From: Actinomycetota bacterium
GTDB taxonomy: Bacteria > Actinomycetota > Actinomycetes > Nanopelagicales > Nanopelagicaceae
Direction: 5' to 3'
Length of the DNA: 64,000 nucleotides
Assembly (NCBI GenBank): GCA_009726125.1
Contig: WLIT01000001.1
Coordinates: 62,001-126,000, forward strand
In this document: positions 43,301 to 51,984 of the stretch, piece after piece
How the letters are laid out: each line of letters opens with the position of its first letter
Position numbering within the stretch: the first letter of the stretch is position 1
Program-made: the position numbers and the translations under genes
Notes under the pieces: model-generated
What the model was told of the DNA's origin: nothing
What the model saw: the letters and a program-made list of their open reading frames with translations, nothing else
The model's database searches: none

Positions 43301-44191
43301 ATGAAGCAAAAATCCTGGCTACCTATTTACTTGGCACTTGGGTTAGTTTGGGGATGCTCATTCATTTTCATCAAGCTTGGTCTTGAATTCCTAACGCCAG
43401 TAGGCGTCGCATTCGGACGCTGTGCACTTGGCGCAATGACGCTGCTATTAATTGCGAAGATAAGAGGTATCTCGCTTCCGACAGAACGCAGAACTTGGTT
43501 AATTCTCTGGATTGTTTCGCTACTGCTTAATGTCTTTCCTGGAATTTTATTTGCATTTGCGGAAGAACGAGTGACTACGATCCTTGCTGGAATCATTAAT
43601 GCTTGCACACCTTTATCTACGCTTATCTTCATCCTCTTTGTTTTTAGGTCTGAGAAGATTTCCAGGCATCAAATATTTGGTCTAATTATTGGTGGTATTG
43701 GTGTTTTAACTGTACTTGGAATTTGGAAGGGCATTGGTACAAATTCTGCTGTTGGAGCAATTGCGTTACTTGTGGCGGTTACTTGTTATGGCCTCTCCTT
43801 CCCAATTATTAAAAAATATTTGATGCCACTTAATTTGAAAGCTGAAGCTCTTGCGGCTAGTCAGGTAACAGCCGCCACCGTTACTCTTCTGCCCTTCTAT
43901 TTAATTGATGGCATTGCAAAAGCTGAATATAGAACTGGACCGATTTTTGCGATGATTGCACTTGGCGTCTTTGGAAGTGGGCTTGCGTACATCTGGACTT
44001 TTCAAATAGTGGAACGCGCTGGAAGTTCTGTTGCAAGCTCAGTTACATATTTGACCCCAGTTGTAGCGGTATTTGTTGGCTGGCTATTCTTAGGTGAACA
44101 CATTTCTTGGCATGAACCAGTTGGTGGCGCGATAGTCCTATTAGGCGCAGCTACATCACAAGGGCGATTTAATAAGAAAAGAACGGCATAA
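43301..44191 (+). CDS. EamA-family (DMT) exporter
   Basis: A 296-residue membrane protein with about ten hydrophobic segments in two EamA repeats: YLALGLVWGCSFIFIKLGLEFLTPVGVAFGR at the start and ATVTLLPFYL onwards in the second half, ending VFVGWLFLGEHISWHEPVGGAIVLLGA. Such proteins export amino acids or metabolites; the substrate is not known. The ATG at 43301 has GAGGGAG 6 nt upstream. The frame continues further upstream into trmH but those residues mirror the other strand. dacB follows after 7 bp. Confidence 0.85.
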   Translation: MKQKSWLPIYLALGLVWGCSFIFIKLGLEFLTPVGVAFGRCALGAMTLLLIAKIRGISLPTERRTWLILWIVSLLLNVFPGILFAFAEERVTTILAGIINACTPLSTLIFILFVFRSEKISRHQIFGLIIGGIGVLTVLGIWKGIGTNSAVGAIALLVAVTCYGLSFPIIKKYLMPLNLKAEALAASQVTAATVTLLPFYLIDGIAKAEYRTGPIFAMIALGVFGSGLAYIWTFQIVERAGSSVASSVTYLTPVVAVFVGWLFLGEHISWHEPVGGAIVLLGAATSQGRFNKKRTA

Positions 44192-44198
44192 TCGGCTA

Positions 44199-45323
44199 AT
44201 GCGCAAAATTATTGCTGTTATAACTTCGATAAGTATGTCGTTGTTTATTGCCACACCAGCAACTGCCCTTAGCGTTCCTGAATCATTTCAGGCATTAGCT
44301 AACTCTCCAGCGCTAGCAAAGCCTGGAATCTTGATTATTGATCCGATTAGCCAGACCGAAGTATTTGAAAGCGAGGCTGATGTACCACGAGCTCCTGCAT
44401 CAATTCTTAAGCTGATTTCGACGGTAACTGCAATCAGGGCATTTGGCGCTGATAAGGTTTTTAAGACGTCAATTAATTCAACTTCAGACCCAGAGCGATT
44501 TGTATTGCTTGGAGAATATGATCCATGGCTAACAACGAGCATTAGCTCCGCCAACAAATTTCACCGCGCGATATCCACGAGATTGATTAGCGCTATTAGC
44601 CAAACCGGAGTTGATCCTAAAACGGTGACTATCGAGTTCAATGGACTCTTTACTAAAGATATCGAAAATTTGCGTACTTTTTACGGGAAGAAGATTAAAT
44701 TTAAGCGAGTTACAAAAGCAGAAGTGAAAACACTTCCTGAATTAATACCGCTCGCTGAAATTTCTTCACCACCTCTTTGTGACATTATTGGATTTACCTT
44801 GCTCTGGAGTGACAACACTTTGGCAGATCGCTTAGCGCGAAATGCATCTGATGAAATGGGTTTCACCCGTGATAGTGATGGAATGAACGAGGCTTTCCAG
44901 GAAACATTGAAAGGTCTTGACGTTAATTACGTAGGGTTAAGTGTTAAAGATGGAAGTGGTCTCTCCCATGACGATCGTGTTTCTGCTCGTACAATCGCAG
45001 AACTTCTATGGAAGATAAGGGTTGAACCAGAATTCCAAGCTATTTATGATGGCCTGCCGGTGGCAGGAGAATCTGGAACACTGAAAGATAGATTTAAGAA
45101 ATATGGAAAATCGGCAAAGGGGCTAGTTAAAGCCAAGACGGGGTGGATAAATACCTCCGTAACCCTGGCGGGATATGTCGAGGTTGGCAATAATGAATAT
45201 GTATTTGCAGTTATTGCAAATTATTTGAAACCAACTGAAACTTCACGCTCCTTAGCACGAAAAACCATAGATAAAGCGTTGGCTATGGTCGCTAAACCTG
45301 CGGGCGAAGAGTCGGTTGGTTAG
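44199..45323 (+). CDS. dacB: D-alanyl-D-alanine carboxypeptidase/endopeptidase, PBP4 family (S13)
   Basis: An exported 374-residue penicillin-binding protein. A signal peptide (1-24, ending ATPATALS) is followed by SxxK in PASILKLIS (Ser68, Lys71), SxN in WSDNTLADRLA and KTG in KAKTGWIN. It trims or cleaves peptidoglycan cross-links. In mycobacteria a protein of this type precedes tilS; here ctaB, metZ, an ABC exporter and an NlpC/P60 gene lie between. CATAAT lies 6 nt before the ATG, so a leaderless start is possible. Its end overlaps or abuts ctaB. Confidence 0.9.
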   Translation: MRKIIAVITSISMSLFIATPATALSVPESFQALANSPALAKPGILIIDPISQTEVFESEADVPRAPASILKLISTVTAIRAFGADKVFKTSINSTSDPERFVLLGEYDPWLTTSISSANKFHRAISTRLISAISQTGVDPKTVTIEFNGLFTKDIENLRTFYGKKIKFKRVTKAEVKTLPELIPLAEISSPPLCDIIGFTLLWSDNTLADRLARNASDEMGFTRDSDGMNEAFQETLKGLDVNYVGLSVKDGSGLSHDDRVSARTIAELLWKIRVEPEFQAIYDGLPVAGESGTLKDRFKKYGKSAKGLVKAKTGWINTSVTLAGYVEVGNNEYVFAVIANYLKPTETSRSLARKTIDKALAMVAKPAGEESVG

Positions 45324-45327
45324 CAAA

Positions 45328-46200
45328 GTGATAAATTTAAAGATTTCGCCTTATATCGCGTTAATGAAATTGCGCGTTGTTGAGCTCTTACTCGTAACAA
45401 CCCTGCCAGCTCTTTTTCTTGCTGCAAAAGGCGTACCACCACTTGGGCTCACAATTGCGACCTTAATTGGTGGAACACTTGCAGCTGGCGCATCAAATGC
45501 TTTCAACATGATTATTGAAGTTGATTCAGATCGCTTGATGGTAAGAACAGCTAATCGCCCAATAGTTAGTGGTGCGATATCTGAAACCCAAGCATTTATC
45601 TTTGCCTCAGCGCTGACAATAATTTCACTAACTATCTTCTCAATCTTCACAACTCTTCTGGCAACAGTTCTAACCGCAGCAGCAATTGTTTTCTATGTAT
45701 TTGGATACACAATTGGGTTAAAGCGTCGCACCTCGCAAAATATAGTTTGGGGAGGAATTGCGGGATGCATGCCGGTCCTAATTGGTTGGGCCGCAATTAC
45801 TAATTCACTTTCACTTACCGCTTGGCTCTTCTTTCTCGTTATATTCTTCTGGACCCCACCACATTTTTGGGCGCTGGCAATTAAATATCGAGATGATTAC
45901 GCAGCCGCTGGGATTCCGATGCTGCCAGTCGTTGCATCAATTAAATCGGTAGAAAAGCAGATGTGGTTTCACACAATCGGGATGGTTATCACATCTCTTG
46001 GCGTGAACTGGAACGAAAGACTACCGTGGTGGTGCTGGGTAATAACTATTGCAATCGCACTTGGCTTTGGACTTGAATTACTAAAGATTGATGGCCCAGA
46101 TTCCAATAAGGCAGCCGCAAAATTATTTCAGTGGTCAATCACTTATTTAAGCGTTTATTCATTACTACTTGTTATCGCAGCGCTTGTTGTAAATCCTTAA
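45328..46200 (+). CDS. ctaB: protoheme IX farnesyltransferase (heme O synthase)
   Basis: Adds a farnesyl group to protoheme for haem-copper oxidases such as the one at 35-38 kb. About 290 residues with eight or nine hydrophobic segments. LMKLRVVELLLVTTLPALFLA opens the UbiA fold, NMIIEVDSDRLMVRTANRPI is the first polyprenyl diphosphate site and KYRDDYAAAGIPMLPV the second. GTG at 45328 is used; a TTG at 45316 would add four residues and overlap dacB by 8 bp. The 3' end overlaps metZ by 29 bp on the other strand. Haem A synthase (ctaA) is not in the window. Confidence 0.92.
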   Translation: MINLKISPYIALMKLRVVELLLVTTLPALFLAAKGVPPLGLTIATLIGGTLAAGASNAFNMIIEVDSDRLMVRTANRPIVSGAISETQAFIFASALTIISLTIFSIFTTLLATVLTAAAIVFYVFGYTIGLKRRTSQNIVWGGIAGCMPVLIGWAAITNSLSLTAWLFFLVIFFWTPPHFWALAIKYRDDYAAAGIPMLPVVASIKSVEKQMWFHTIGMVITSLGVNWNERLPWWCWVITIAIALGFGLELLKIDGPDSNKAAAKLFQWSITYLSVYSLLLVIAALVVNP

Positions 46201-47398
46201 TTAGGTCTGAAGAGTGCTCTAGGCCGATAGATAACCGGGCTAGTGAATCCGTAATTCCCATAGATTCTCTAGTTGCTTCATCTAGGCGGCGATGAGTAGT
46301 TGAAGCTGGATGAGTAATCAATGACTTGCTGTCGCCAAGATTATTAGAAATATCTATTACTTTTAAGGCATCCATGAACTCAAATAACTTTGAAGTTCCA
46401 CCAGGTATTTCAAAACTTAGCGTTGTTCCAGCGCCAGACATCTGCTTCTGAGCAATTTCATAACCCGCATGTGTTTTCAGCCCGGGATAGTTAACAGCTT
46501 TAACCTTAGATTGTTCTGCCAGAAATTCCGCTACAACTTGAGCGCTCTCATTCATTCTATTCACTCGCATTGATAACGTTTCAAGAGATTTAACTAGTAC
46601 CCAAGCATTGAAAGCGCTAAGCGTTGGACCAGTATGCCTAATGAATGGGTTTAAATAGCCTTGGATGTAATCAAAGCTTCCAAGAATCGCCCCACCTAGA
46701 ACACGGCCCTGGCCATCAATATGTTTAGTTGCGGAATACATAACAACATCAGCGCCATGAAGTAAGGGCTTCTGCAAAATAGGTGAAGCCATTACATTGT
46801 CAACGATTACGGTTGCACCCACAGCATGTGCGAGATCGCTAACCATTTTAAGATCAACGATTTCCAACATTGGGTTGCTTGGCGTTTCTATAAATACAAC
46901 TTTCGTCTTTTCGCTTAAAGCCTTCTCCCAAACTTTTTTATCATTACCCTTGACGAACTCAACTTTAATTCCCCATTTTGGCAATATTTCTGCAAGAACA
47001 ACATAGCAAGAGCTAAACATTGAAGCGGCTGCAACAATACGATCTCCGGCCTCAACCATGCAGGCAATCGATGCAAACATTGCAGACATGCCAGAACCAG
47101 TTGCAACACAGAATTCGGCGCCTTCAATTGCCGCAAGGCGTTGCTCAAACATTGAAACAGTTGGGTTCGCAAATCGACTGTAAACAAAGTGATCAACTTC
47201 ATCAGTAAAGGAATGCACTGCTTGTTCGGCGTTGTCATATGTGTATCCACTTGTGAGATACATAGCCTCGCCAGTTTCGCCAAAACCTGATCTTGCTAAT
47301 CCCGCTCTTACTGCAAGTGTTTCTTCATGTAACTGCCAGTCAGGTGTATCTCCATCGGAAGAGTTGGAATATCCCCAAGGTCGATGTTGATGAGTCAT
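46172..47398 (-). CDS. metZ: O-succinylhomoserine sulfhydrylase
   Basis: A PLP enzyme of the Cys/Met metabolism family, 408 residues, making homocysteine from activated homoserine and sulfide. YSRFANPTVSMFEQRLAAIEGAEFCVATGSGMSAMF, the PLP-linked lysine in MYSATKHIDGQGRVLGG and LGDSKSLITHPASTTH are present. ETLSMRVNRMNESA and the N-terminal TLAVRAGLARSGFGETGEAMYLTSGYTYD fit MetZ rather than cystathionine gamma-lyase, though substrate choice (O-acetyl- or O-succinylhomoserine) cannot be proved. Divergent from the ABC exporter. Confidence 0.85.
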   Translation of the reverse strand: MTHQHRPWGYSNSSDGDTPDWQLHEETLAVRAGLARSGFGETGEAMYLTSGYTYDNAEQAVHSFTDEVDHFVYSRFANPTVSMFEQRLAAIEGAEFCVATGSGMSAMFASIACMVEAGDRIVAAASMFSSCYVVLAEILPKWGIKVEFVKGNDKKVWEKALSEKTKVVFIETPSNPMLEIVDLKMVSDLAHAVGATVIVDNVMASPILQKPLLHGADVVMYSATKHIDGQGRVLGGAILGSFDYIQGYLNPFIRHTGPTLSAFNAWVLVKSLETLSMRVNRMNESAQVVAEFLAEQSKVKAVNYPGLKTHAGYEIAQKQMSGAGTTLSFEIPGGTSKLFEFMDALKVIDISNNLGDSKSLITHPASTTHRRLDEATRESMGITDSLARLSIGLEHSSDLIKDLQQALR

Positions 47399-47427
47399 GT
47401 GTGAAGTTTAGTATGTAGGGTATCAAC

Positions 47428-48345
47428 ATGAACAAAACAGGCACAGTTGCCATATCTGCCTCAGATTTAACCAAGATTTATGGCGAGCGAGCCGCGTTAT
47501 CGCATGGAAGTTTTGTAGTCCCATCAGGTTCGGTTTGTGGCTTCGTCGGTCCCAATGGTTCTGGAAAGACAACAACAATTCGGATGCTGCTTGGGTTAAT
47601 TACACCAAGCGGCGGAAGCGCAACAGTTTTAGGCGAGAGTATTAAGCATCCAGAAAAATATCTACCACGAGTTGGCGCGATGATTGAGGGGCCAGCGTTT
47701 TACCCTGCGCTTTCTGGCCGTGAAAACTTAAAAGTTTTAGCCGAACTTGGTGGGTTTCCACTTTCTCGTGTGGATGAATTGCTTGCCAAAGTTGATCTTG
47801 CAGATCGTGGTGGTTCAAAATTTAAGACTTATTCCCTAGGAATGAAACAGCGTCTTGGAATTGCCGCAGCTCTCCTTCCAAATCCAGAACTACTTATATT
47901 AGATGAACCTACAAATGGTTTGGATCCATCTGGGATACAGGAAGTTCGTCGCATCATTAAGGATTTAGCAAATGGCGGAACAACCGTCTTTGTTTCCTCT
48001 CACATACTGAGTGAATTAGAAATGATTTGTGAGTATTTGGTTATGTTGCGCGAAGGCAAAGTTATTTTTTCAGGTCGAACTCAAGAGCTACTTTCGGCAC
48101 AAAAACCGATGATCATTGCAAGACCGGAATATGAAGTTGATTTAACAAAGCTTACGAACACCTTAAGTGAAGCTGGCTATCAAATAACTATTGTTGATGG
48201 AGCTTTACAGATAGCGGCCGCGAAGGAAGCAAGTGCTGAAATTAATCGTTTGGCCTTTGATTCCGGAATAACCCTCTCTTCTATTTCGATTGTGCTGCCA
48301 ACACTAGAAGAAACTTTCTTTGAAATGACAGGGGATAACAAATGA
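47428..48345 (+). CDS. ABC transporter ATP-binding protein
   Basis: A 305-residue ATPase: Walker A GPNGSGKTT near residue 43, signature YSLGMKQRLGIAAALL, Walker B LLILDEPTNGLDPSG and the H-loop VSSHILSE. The C-terminal 80 residues after the ATPase core are typical of the BcrA/NatA-like exporter group. The ATG lies 6 nt after TAGGGT (47416-47421) with no Shine-Dalgarno. It overlaps the permease gene by ATGA; together they form an exporter of unknown substrate, possibly for a peptide or drug. Confidence 0.9.
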   Translation: MNKTGTVAISASDLTKIYGERAALSHGSFVVPSGSVCGFVGPNGSGKTTTIRMLLGLITPSGGSATVLGESIKHPEKYLPRVGAMIEGPAFYPALSGRENLKVLAELGGFPLSRVDELLAKVDLADRGGSKFKTYSLGMKQRLGIAAALLPNPELLILDEPTNGLDPSGIQEVRRIIKDLANGGTTVFVSSHILSELEMICEYLVMLREGKVIFSGRTQELLSAQKPMIIARPEYEVDLTKLTNTLSEAGYQITIVDGALQIAAAKEASAEINRLAFDSGITLSSISIVLPTLEETFFEMTGDNK

Positions 48346-49133
48346 TCCGCGTAGTAATAGCCGAACTTCGCAAACTTCGGCGCCCATCTCTTCTACTTGG
48401 AACTATTGCAACTGTTGGTGGCCTGAGCGCACTATTTACTTCAATCGTTTTCTTGATGATTGATTCTGAGGATGGAAATACCAAGCGCGGTGAGAGTATC
48501 GGACCTAAAGAGTTAAGTGAGGCAATTGGTCTTGTCTACGGATTTAAGTTGGTCGGGGTATTTCTCGGAGTCGTAGCACTTTGCATCTTTGCATCTCAAA
48601 CTGCACAGGAATATTCGCTCGGGACACTTCGCAATCTCCTGGTTCGCCAGCCGTCACGAATGAAAATCCTTGCCGGAAAATTTATTGCGATGAAGTTATT
48701 TGCACTCGTCATGGTCCTATTCGCGGGTGCTCTAAGCATTGCTATTTCATTTGCCTTAGCGGGACGAGCAAAAGTAGATACGACTGAATGGGGCACTTCT
48801 GCCGCAATGCATATCCTCTTTGAGAGCGCTTTGAATATTTTTCTTGCCACCTTATGTTTTGGAACTTTTGGCATGATTCTTGGACTCTTGTTTCGATCAC
48901 CTATTAGCGCCATTGCAGTTGGTGTCTTATGGAATCTAATTTTAGAAAATATTTTGGCTGCGCTAATAAATAGCACTAGAAAGTGGCTCCCAGGAATTAA
49001 TTTTGCCAATCTAGGCGAAGGTGGATATCCCGATTTAACCTACAAACATTCGATTGCTGTGTCACTGAGTTATTTAATTATTGGTGGTGCCATTGCGGCA
49101 ATTTTGTTTAAGAAGCGAGATGTCGCAAATTAG
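48342..49133 (+). CDS. ABC transporter permease (ABC-2 type)
   Basis: A 263-residue membrane protein with six hydrophobic segments. The start VVIAELRKLRRPSLLLGTIATVGGLSAL, the FASQTAQEYSLGTLRNLLVRQPSRMKILAGKF loop, and the last helices match ABC-2 permeases of the BcrB/YxlG kind. It pairs with the ATPase before it. The substrate is unknown. Confidence 0.87.
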   Translation: MIRVVIAELRKLRRPSLLLGTIATVGGLSALFTSIVFLMIDSEDGNTKRGESIGPKELSEAIGLVYGFKLVGVFLGVVALCIFASQTAQEYSLGTLRNLLVRQPSRMKILAGKFIAMKLFALVMVLFAGALSIAISFALAGRAKVDTTEWGTSAAMHILFESALNIFLATLCFGTFGMILGLLFRSPISAIAVGVLWNLILENILAALINSTRKWLPGINFANLGEGGYPDLTYKHSIAVSLSYLIIGGAIAAILFKKRDVAN

Positions 49134-49188
49134 CGACACAGAGCTCTAATTTCCGCTAATTCTCAGGTTCAACCTTTATCCTTTAGGG

Positions 49189-50397
49189 ATGTCCAAGAGA
49201 GTTATTGCCACCTTAATTGCATTTGGCATCTCTCTAACTACTTTAAGTTCTGAAGTCTCACAGGCAAAAACTCCAAAACCTACCGTGGCTCAAATTGAAG
49301 CGGCAAAGAAGGAAGAAGCGGCGAAGGCAGCAGCAGCAAAAAAAGCGGCAGCAGTATTAAATTCGGCAACTAAAACCCTAAATCAACTAACTGCAATTGC
49401 AGACTCTGCTCAATTTGCTTACAACAAAGCGCTCAAGGAATTGGGAGTTGCAAAAGCTAATGCACAGGCAGCGGCTGATCATGCGGCAAAGACCCAAGCC
49501 GAAGTTGGTAAGGCAACACGAGTAATAGGAATGATGGCTTCAAATGCTTACAAACTTGGGGGAGATTTCACAAATATAAACGTTCTACTAAGTGCAAATG
49601 GGCCACAGGATTTAATTGACCAATTAACCACTCTGGACAAAATTGGAAATACAAACACAGTTGCTTTGAAACGTTTTAAGGCGGCTGAGGCAGCAGCAAA
49701 GATTGCAAAAGCAGAAGCAGATCGAACAAAGGCAGCACAAGAAGTTGCGACTGCAAAAGTCGCTGAAGCTAAGAAAATTGCCGATACCGCAAAAGCTGCG
49801 CAGGCAAAAGAGGTAAGTAAGTTGCGTGCAGTTCAAAACAAACTTGCTGCCGATTTAGCAAAAGCAAAGAATCTCCGTGTCACCTTAGAACAGCAACGCC
49901 AACTTGCATTACTTGAAGAATCAAATGCTGCCACCGCAACCAAGACACCAAATCAATTTAAAGTTTGGCCAAATAAGGGATTTACGGGCAGACAAACAAT
50001 TCGCTCAGATGAGGCAATTAGAACCAAAGCGGTTGCATATGCAAAGAAACAAGTCTTAGCGCGCAAGCCATATATCTGGGGCGCACAAGGTCCAAATGCA
50101 TTTGATTGTTCTGGTCTGGTTTATGCCGCGTATAAAGATGCCGGTTTAGGTTGGCCTCAATGGGGACGGCTAAATGCCGCGCTCTATTTCGTCGCTTCAA
50201 AGCGCGTTCCATTTAATGAATTAATACCCGGAGATTTACTTTTCTATTCATATGATGGATCAGTTCAAAACATTCACCACATAACTATTTATGCTGGAAA
50301 TGGCATGATGTGGGAAGCGAATTCTAGAAAAGTAGGCTTGATTTTCTCAAATATGTACAGCATTAAGGGCTTAATGCCATCTGGCGGTCGGGTCTAA
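49189..50397 (+). CDS. secreted NlpC/P60 peptidoglycan hydrolase with coiled-coil region (RipA-like)
   Basis: A 402-residue exported protein. The signal peptide spans about 1-26, then residues 30-250 are Ala/Lys-rich coiled coil, and the C-terminal NlpC/P60 domain (about 280-400) has the catalytic Cys in FDCSGLVYAAY and His in HHITIYAGNG. It likely splits stem-peptide bonds during cell division, with the coiled coil as regulatory arm, as in the RipA and FtsX-partner hydrolases. The ATG lies 6 nt after TATCCT without Shine-Dalgarno. Confidence 0.88.
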   Translation: MSKRVIATLIAFGISLTTLSSEVSQAKTPKPTVAQIEAAKKEEAAKAAAAKKAAAVLNSATKTLNQLTAIADSAQFAYNKALKELGVAKANAQAAADHAAKTQAEVGKATRVIGMMASNAYKLGGDFTNINVLLSANGPQDLIDQLTTLDKIGNTNTVALKRFKAAEAAAKIAKAEADRTKAAQEVATAKVAEAKKIADTAKAAQAKEVSKLRAVQNKLAADLAKAKNLRVTLEQQRQLALLEESNAATATKTPNQFKVWPNKGFTGRQTIRSDEAIRTKAVAYAKKQVLARKPYIWGAQGPNAFDCSGLVYAAYKDAGLGWPQWGRLNAALYFVASKRVPFNELIPGDLLFYSYDGSVQNIHHITIYAGNGMMWEANSRKVGLIFSNMYSIKGLMPSGGRV

Positions 50398-50418
50398 TAG
50401 TTTTATAGAGTGCTCCAT

Positions 50419-51411
50419 GTGAGCGCTAAAAACCCAGCACTACTTGAACTGCGACAGGCGGTTCGTATTCACTTTGAAAAATTAGAAAAATTAGAGCCAT
50501 ATTCAAAAATTTGCGTAGGTGTCTCAGGTGGTGCTGATTCCTTAGCACTAGCAATTGCTGCAAAGCTTGAGAGCAATAATTTTGATATCGATTTGATTGG
50601 TGTAATTGTTGATCACGGATTACAAGAAGAATCTGCAGAGACTGCGGCGACAACACGTAAGAAATTAGAAAAAATTGGATACACCGATGTTTTTTTGGGT
50701 AAAGCAAATGTAATTCTTACCGATGGCCTGGAAGCTTCTGCACGTCGAGCCCGGTATAAAGTTTTTGAACAATCTATGGAAACTTATGGTGCGAAAATAT
50801 TCTTACTAGGGCACACAAAGAATGATCAAGCTGAGGGAGTTTTACTTGGCCTCGCTCGAGGCTCTGGAACAAAATCACTTTCTGGAATGCAAGAAGTCAG
50901 TGGGCCTTACATCAGACCATTTCTAACTATTGATAGAAGCACAACCGAAGAAGCTTGCAATGAAGCCGGAATTAAATTCTGGAACGATCCACATAATATT
51001 AAAAGTGAATTTTTTAGAGTGCGCGTTCGCGAAAATATTCTGCCGTTAATCGAGAGGGAGATTGGCCCAGGAATCATTGATGCACTTTCAAGATCTGCAA
51101 AAATTTTACGTGAAGATGCAACTGCGTTAGATGAGTGGGCAGATGCGGTTTTCTCTCAACTAAACCCAGCAGATATTGAGATTTCAACCCTCATCGATCT
51201 ACCAATCGCAGTTCGGAGCAGGGTGTTGCGACGGGCGATTTATGCCGCAGGGGCACCGGTTGGAAGCATTTCCGCCTCGCATTTGGAACCAATTGAGGCA
51301 TTTGTGAGTGATTGGCGTGGTCAGGGCCACACATCTCTTCCTGGTGGTGTGAAGGTTGGCCGAATTTCGGGCAGACTTTCGCTCTCGAACTCGCAACCAA
51401 CGCAGCCTTAA
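50419..51411 (+). CDS. tilS: tRNA(Ile)-lysidine synthetase
   Basis: Adds lysine to C34 of the tRNA-Ile that reads AUA. About 330 residues: the PP-loop GVSGGADSLALAIAAKL binds ATP, with GVIVDHGLQEES, ASARRARYKVFE and LGHTKNDQAEGVLLGLARGSG as the family blocks, and a short C-terminal half. GTG at 50419 is chosen because TAGAGT (50406-50411) ends 7 nt before it, implying a leaderless start; GTG at 50410 is in frame but would overlap that hexamer. It opens the tilS-hpt-ftsH-fol block. Confidence 0.92.
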   Translation: MSAKNPALLELRQAVRIHFEKLEKLEPYSKICVGVSGGADSLALAIAAKLESNNFDIDLIGVIVDHGLQEESAETAATTRKKLEKIGYTDVFLGKANVILTDGLEASARRARYKVFEQSMETYGAKIFLLGHTKNDQAEGVLLGLARGSGTKSLSGMQEVSGPYIRPFLTIDRSTTEEACNEAGIKFWNDPHNIKSEFFRVRVRENILPLIEREIGPGIIDALSRSAKILREDATALDEWADAVFSQLNPADIEISTLIDLPIAVRSRVLRRAIYAAGAPVGSISASHLEPIEAFVSDWRGQGHTSLPGGVKVGRISGRLSLSNSQPTQP

Positions 51412-51432
51412 AAGTAGAAAGAGAATCGCCTC

Positions 51433-51984
51433 GTGGATCTAGCAACTACCGGAACCGATATTGATCGCGTAATAGTTACTGAAGAACAAATTCGTGCGCG
51501 CCTTAAGGAATTGGCGATACAAGTTGAGAAAGATTATGAAGGAAGAGACTTACTTTTAATTGGAGTTCTTAAAGGTGCCGTGATGACGATGGCAGATTTT
51601 GCACGTGCGTTACAACGACATATTGAAATGGATTGGATGGCAGTTTCTTCATATGGCTCCGGAACAAAATCAAGTGGAGTCGTTCGTATTTTGAAAGATC
51701 TAGATCGTGACATTACTGGCCGCGAAGTTGTAATTGTTGAAGATATCGTGGATACCGGTTTGACGCTTGGTTGGTTAAAAGCAAATCTAGAATCACGTGG
51801 CGCTAAGAGCGTCGAGATTTTAACAATGTTGCGTAAACCCGAGGCCGCAAAGGTCGAAGTGGACGTTAAGTATGTGGGCTTTGATATTCCAACAGAATTC
51901 GTCGTGGGCTATGGACTTGATTTCAATGAAAAATATCGCAATCTTGATTTCATTGGCGTACTAGCGAAACATATGTATTTATGA
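51433..51984 (+). CDS. hpt: hypoxanthine phosphoribosyltransferase
   Basis: Salvages hypoxanthine and guanine with PRPP. It has 183 residues. [19 protein letters not shown], the flexible-loop segment [20 protein letters not shown], and the PRPP motif [17 protein letters not shown] are present, with [19 protein letters not shown] near the C terminus. The start is GTG at 51433, 21 bp after tilS. Its stop overlaps the ftsH ATG (ATGA), the standard actinobacterial order. Confidence 0.94.
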   Translation: MDLATTGTDIDRVIVTEEQIRARLKELAIQVEKDYEGRDLLLIGVLKGAVMTMADFARALQRHIEMDWMAVSSYGSGTKSSGVVRILKDLDRDITGREVVIVEDIVDTGLTLGWLKANLESRGAKSVEILTMLRKPEAAKVEVDVKYVGFDIPTEFVVGYGLDFNEKYRNLDFIGVLAKHMYL

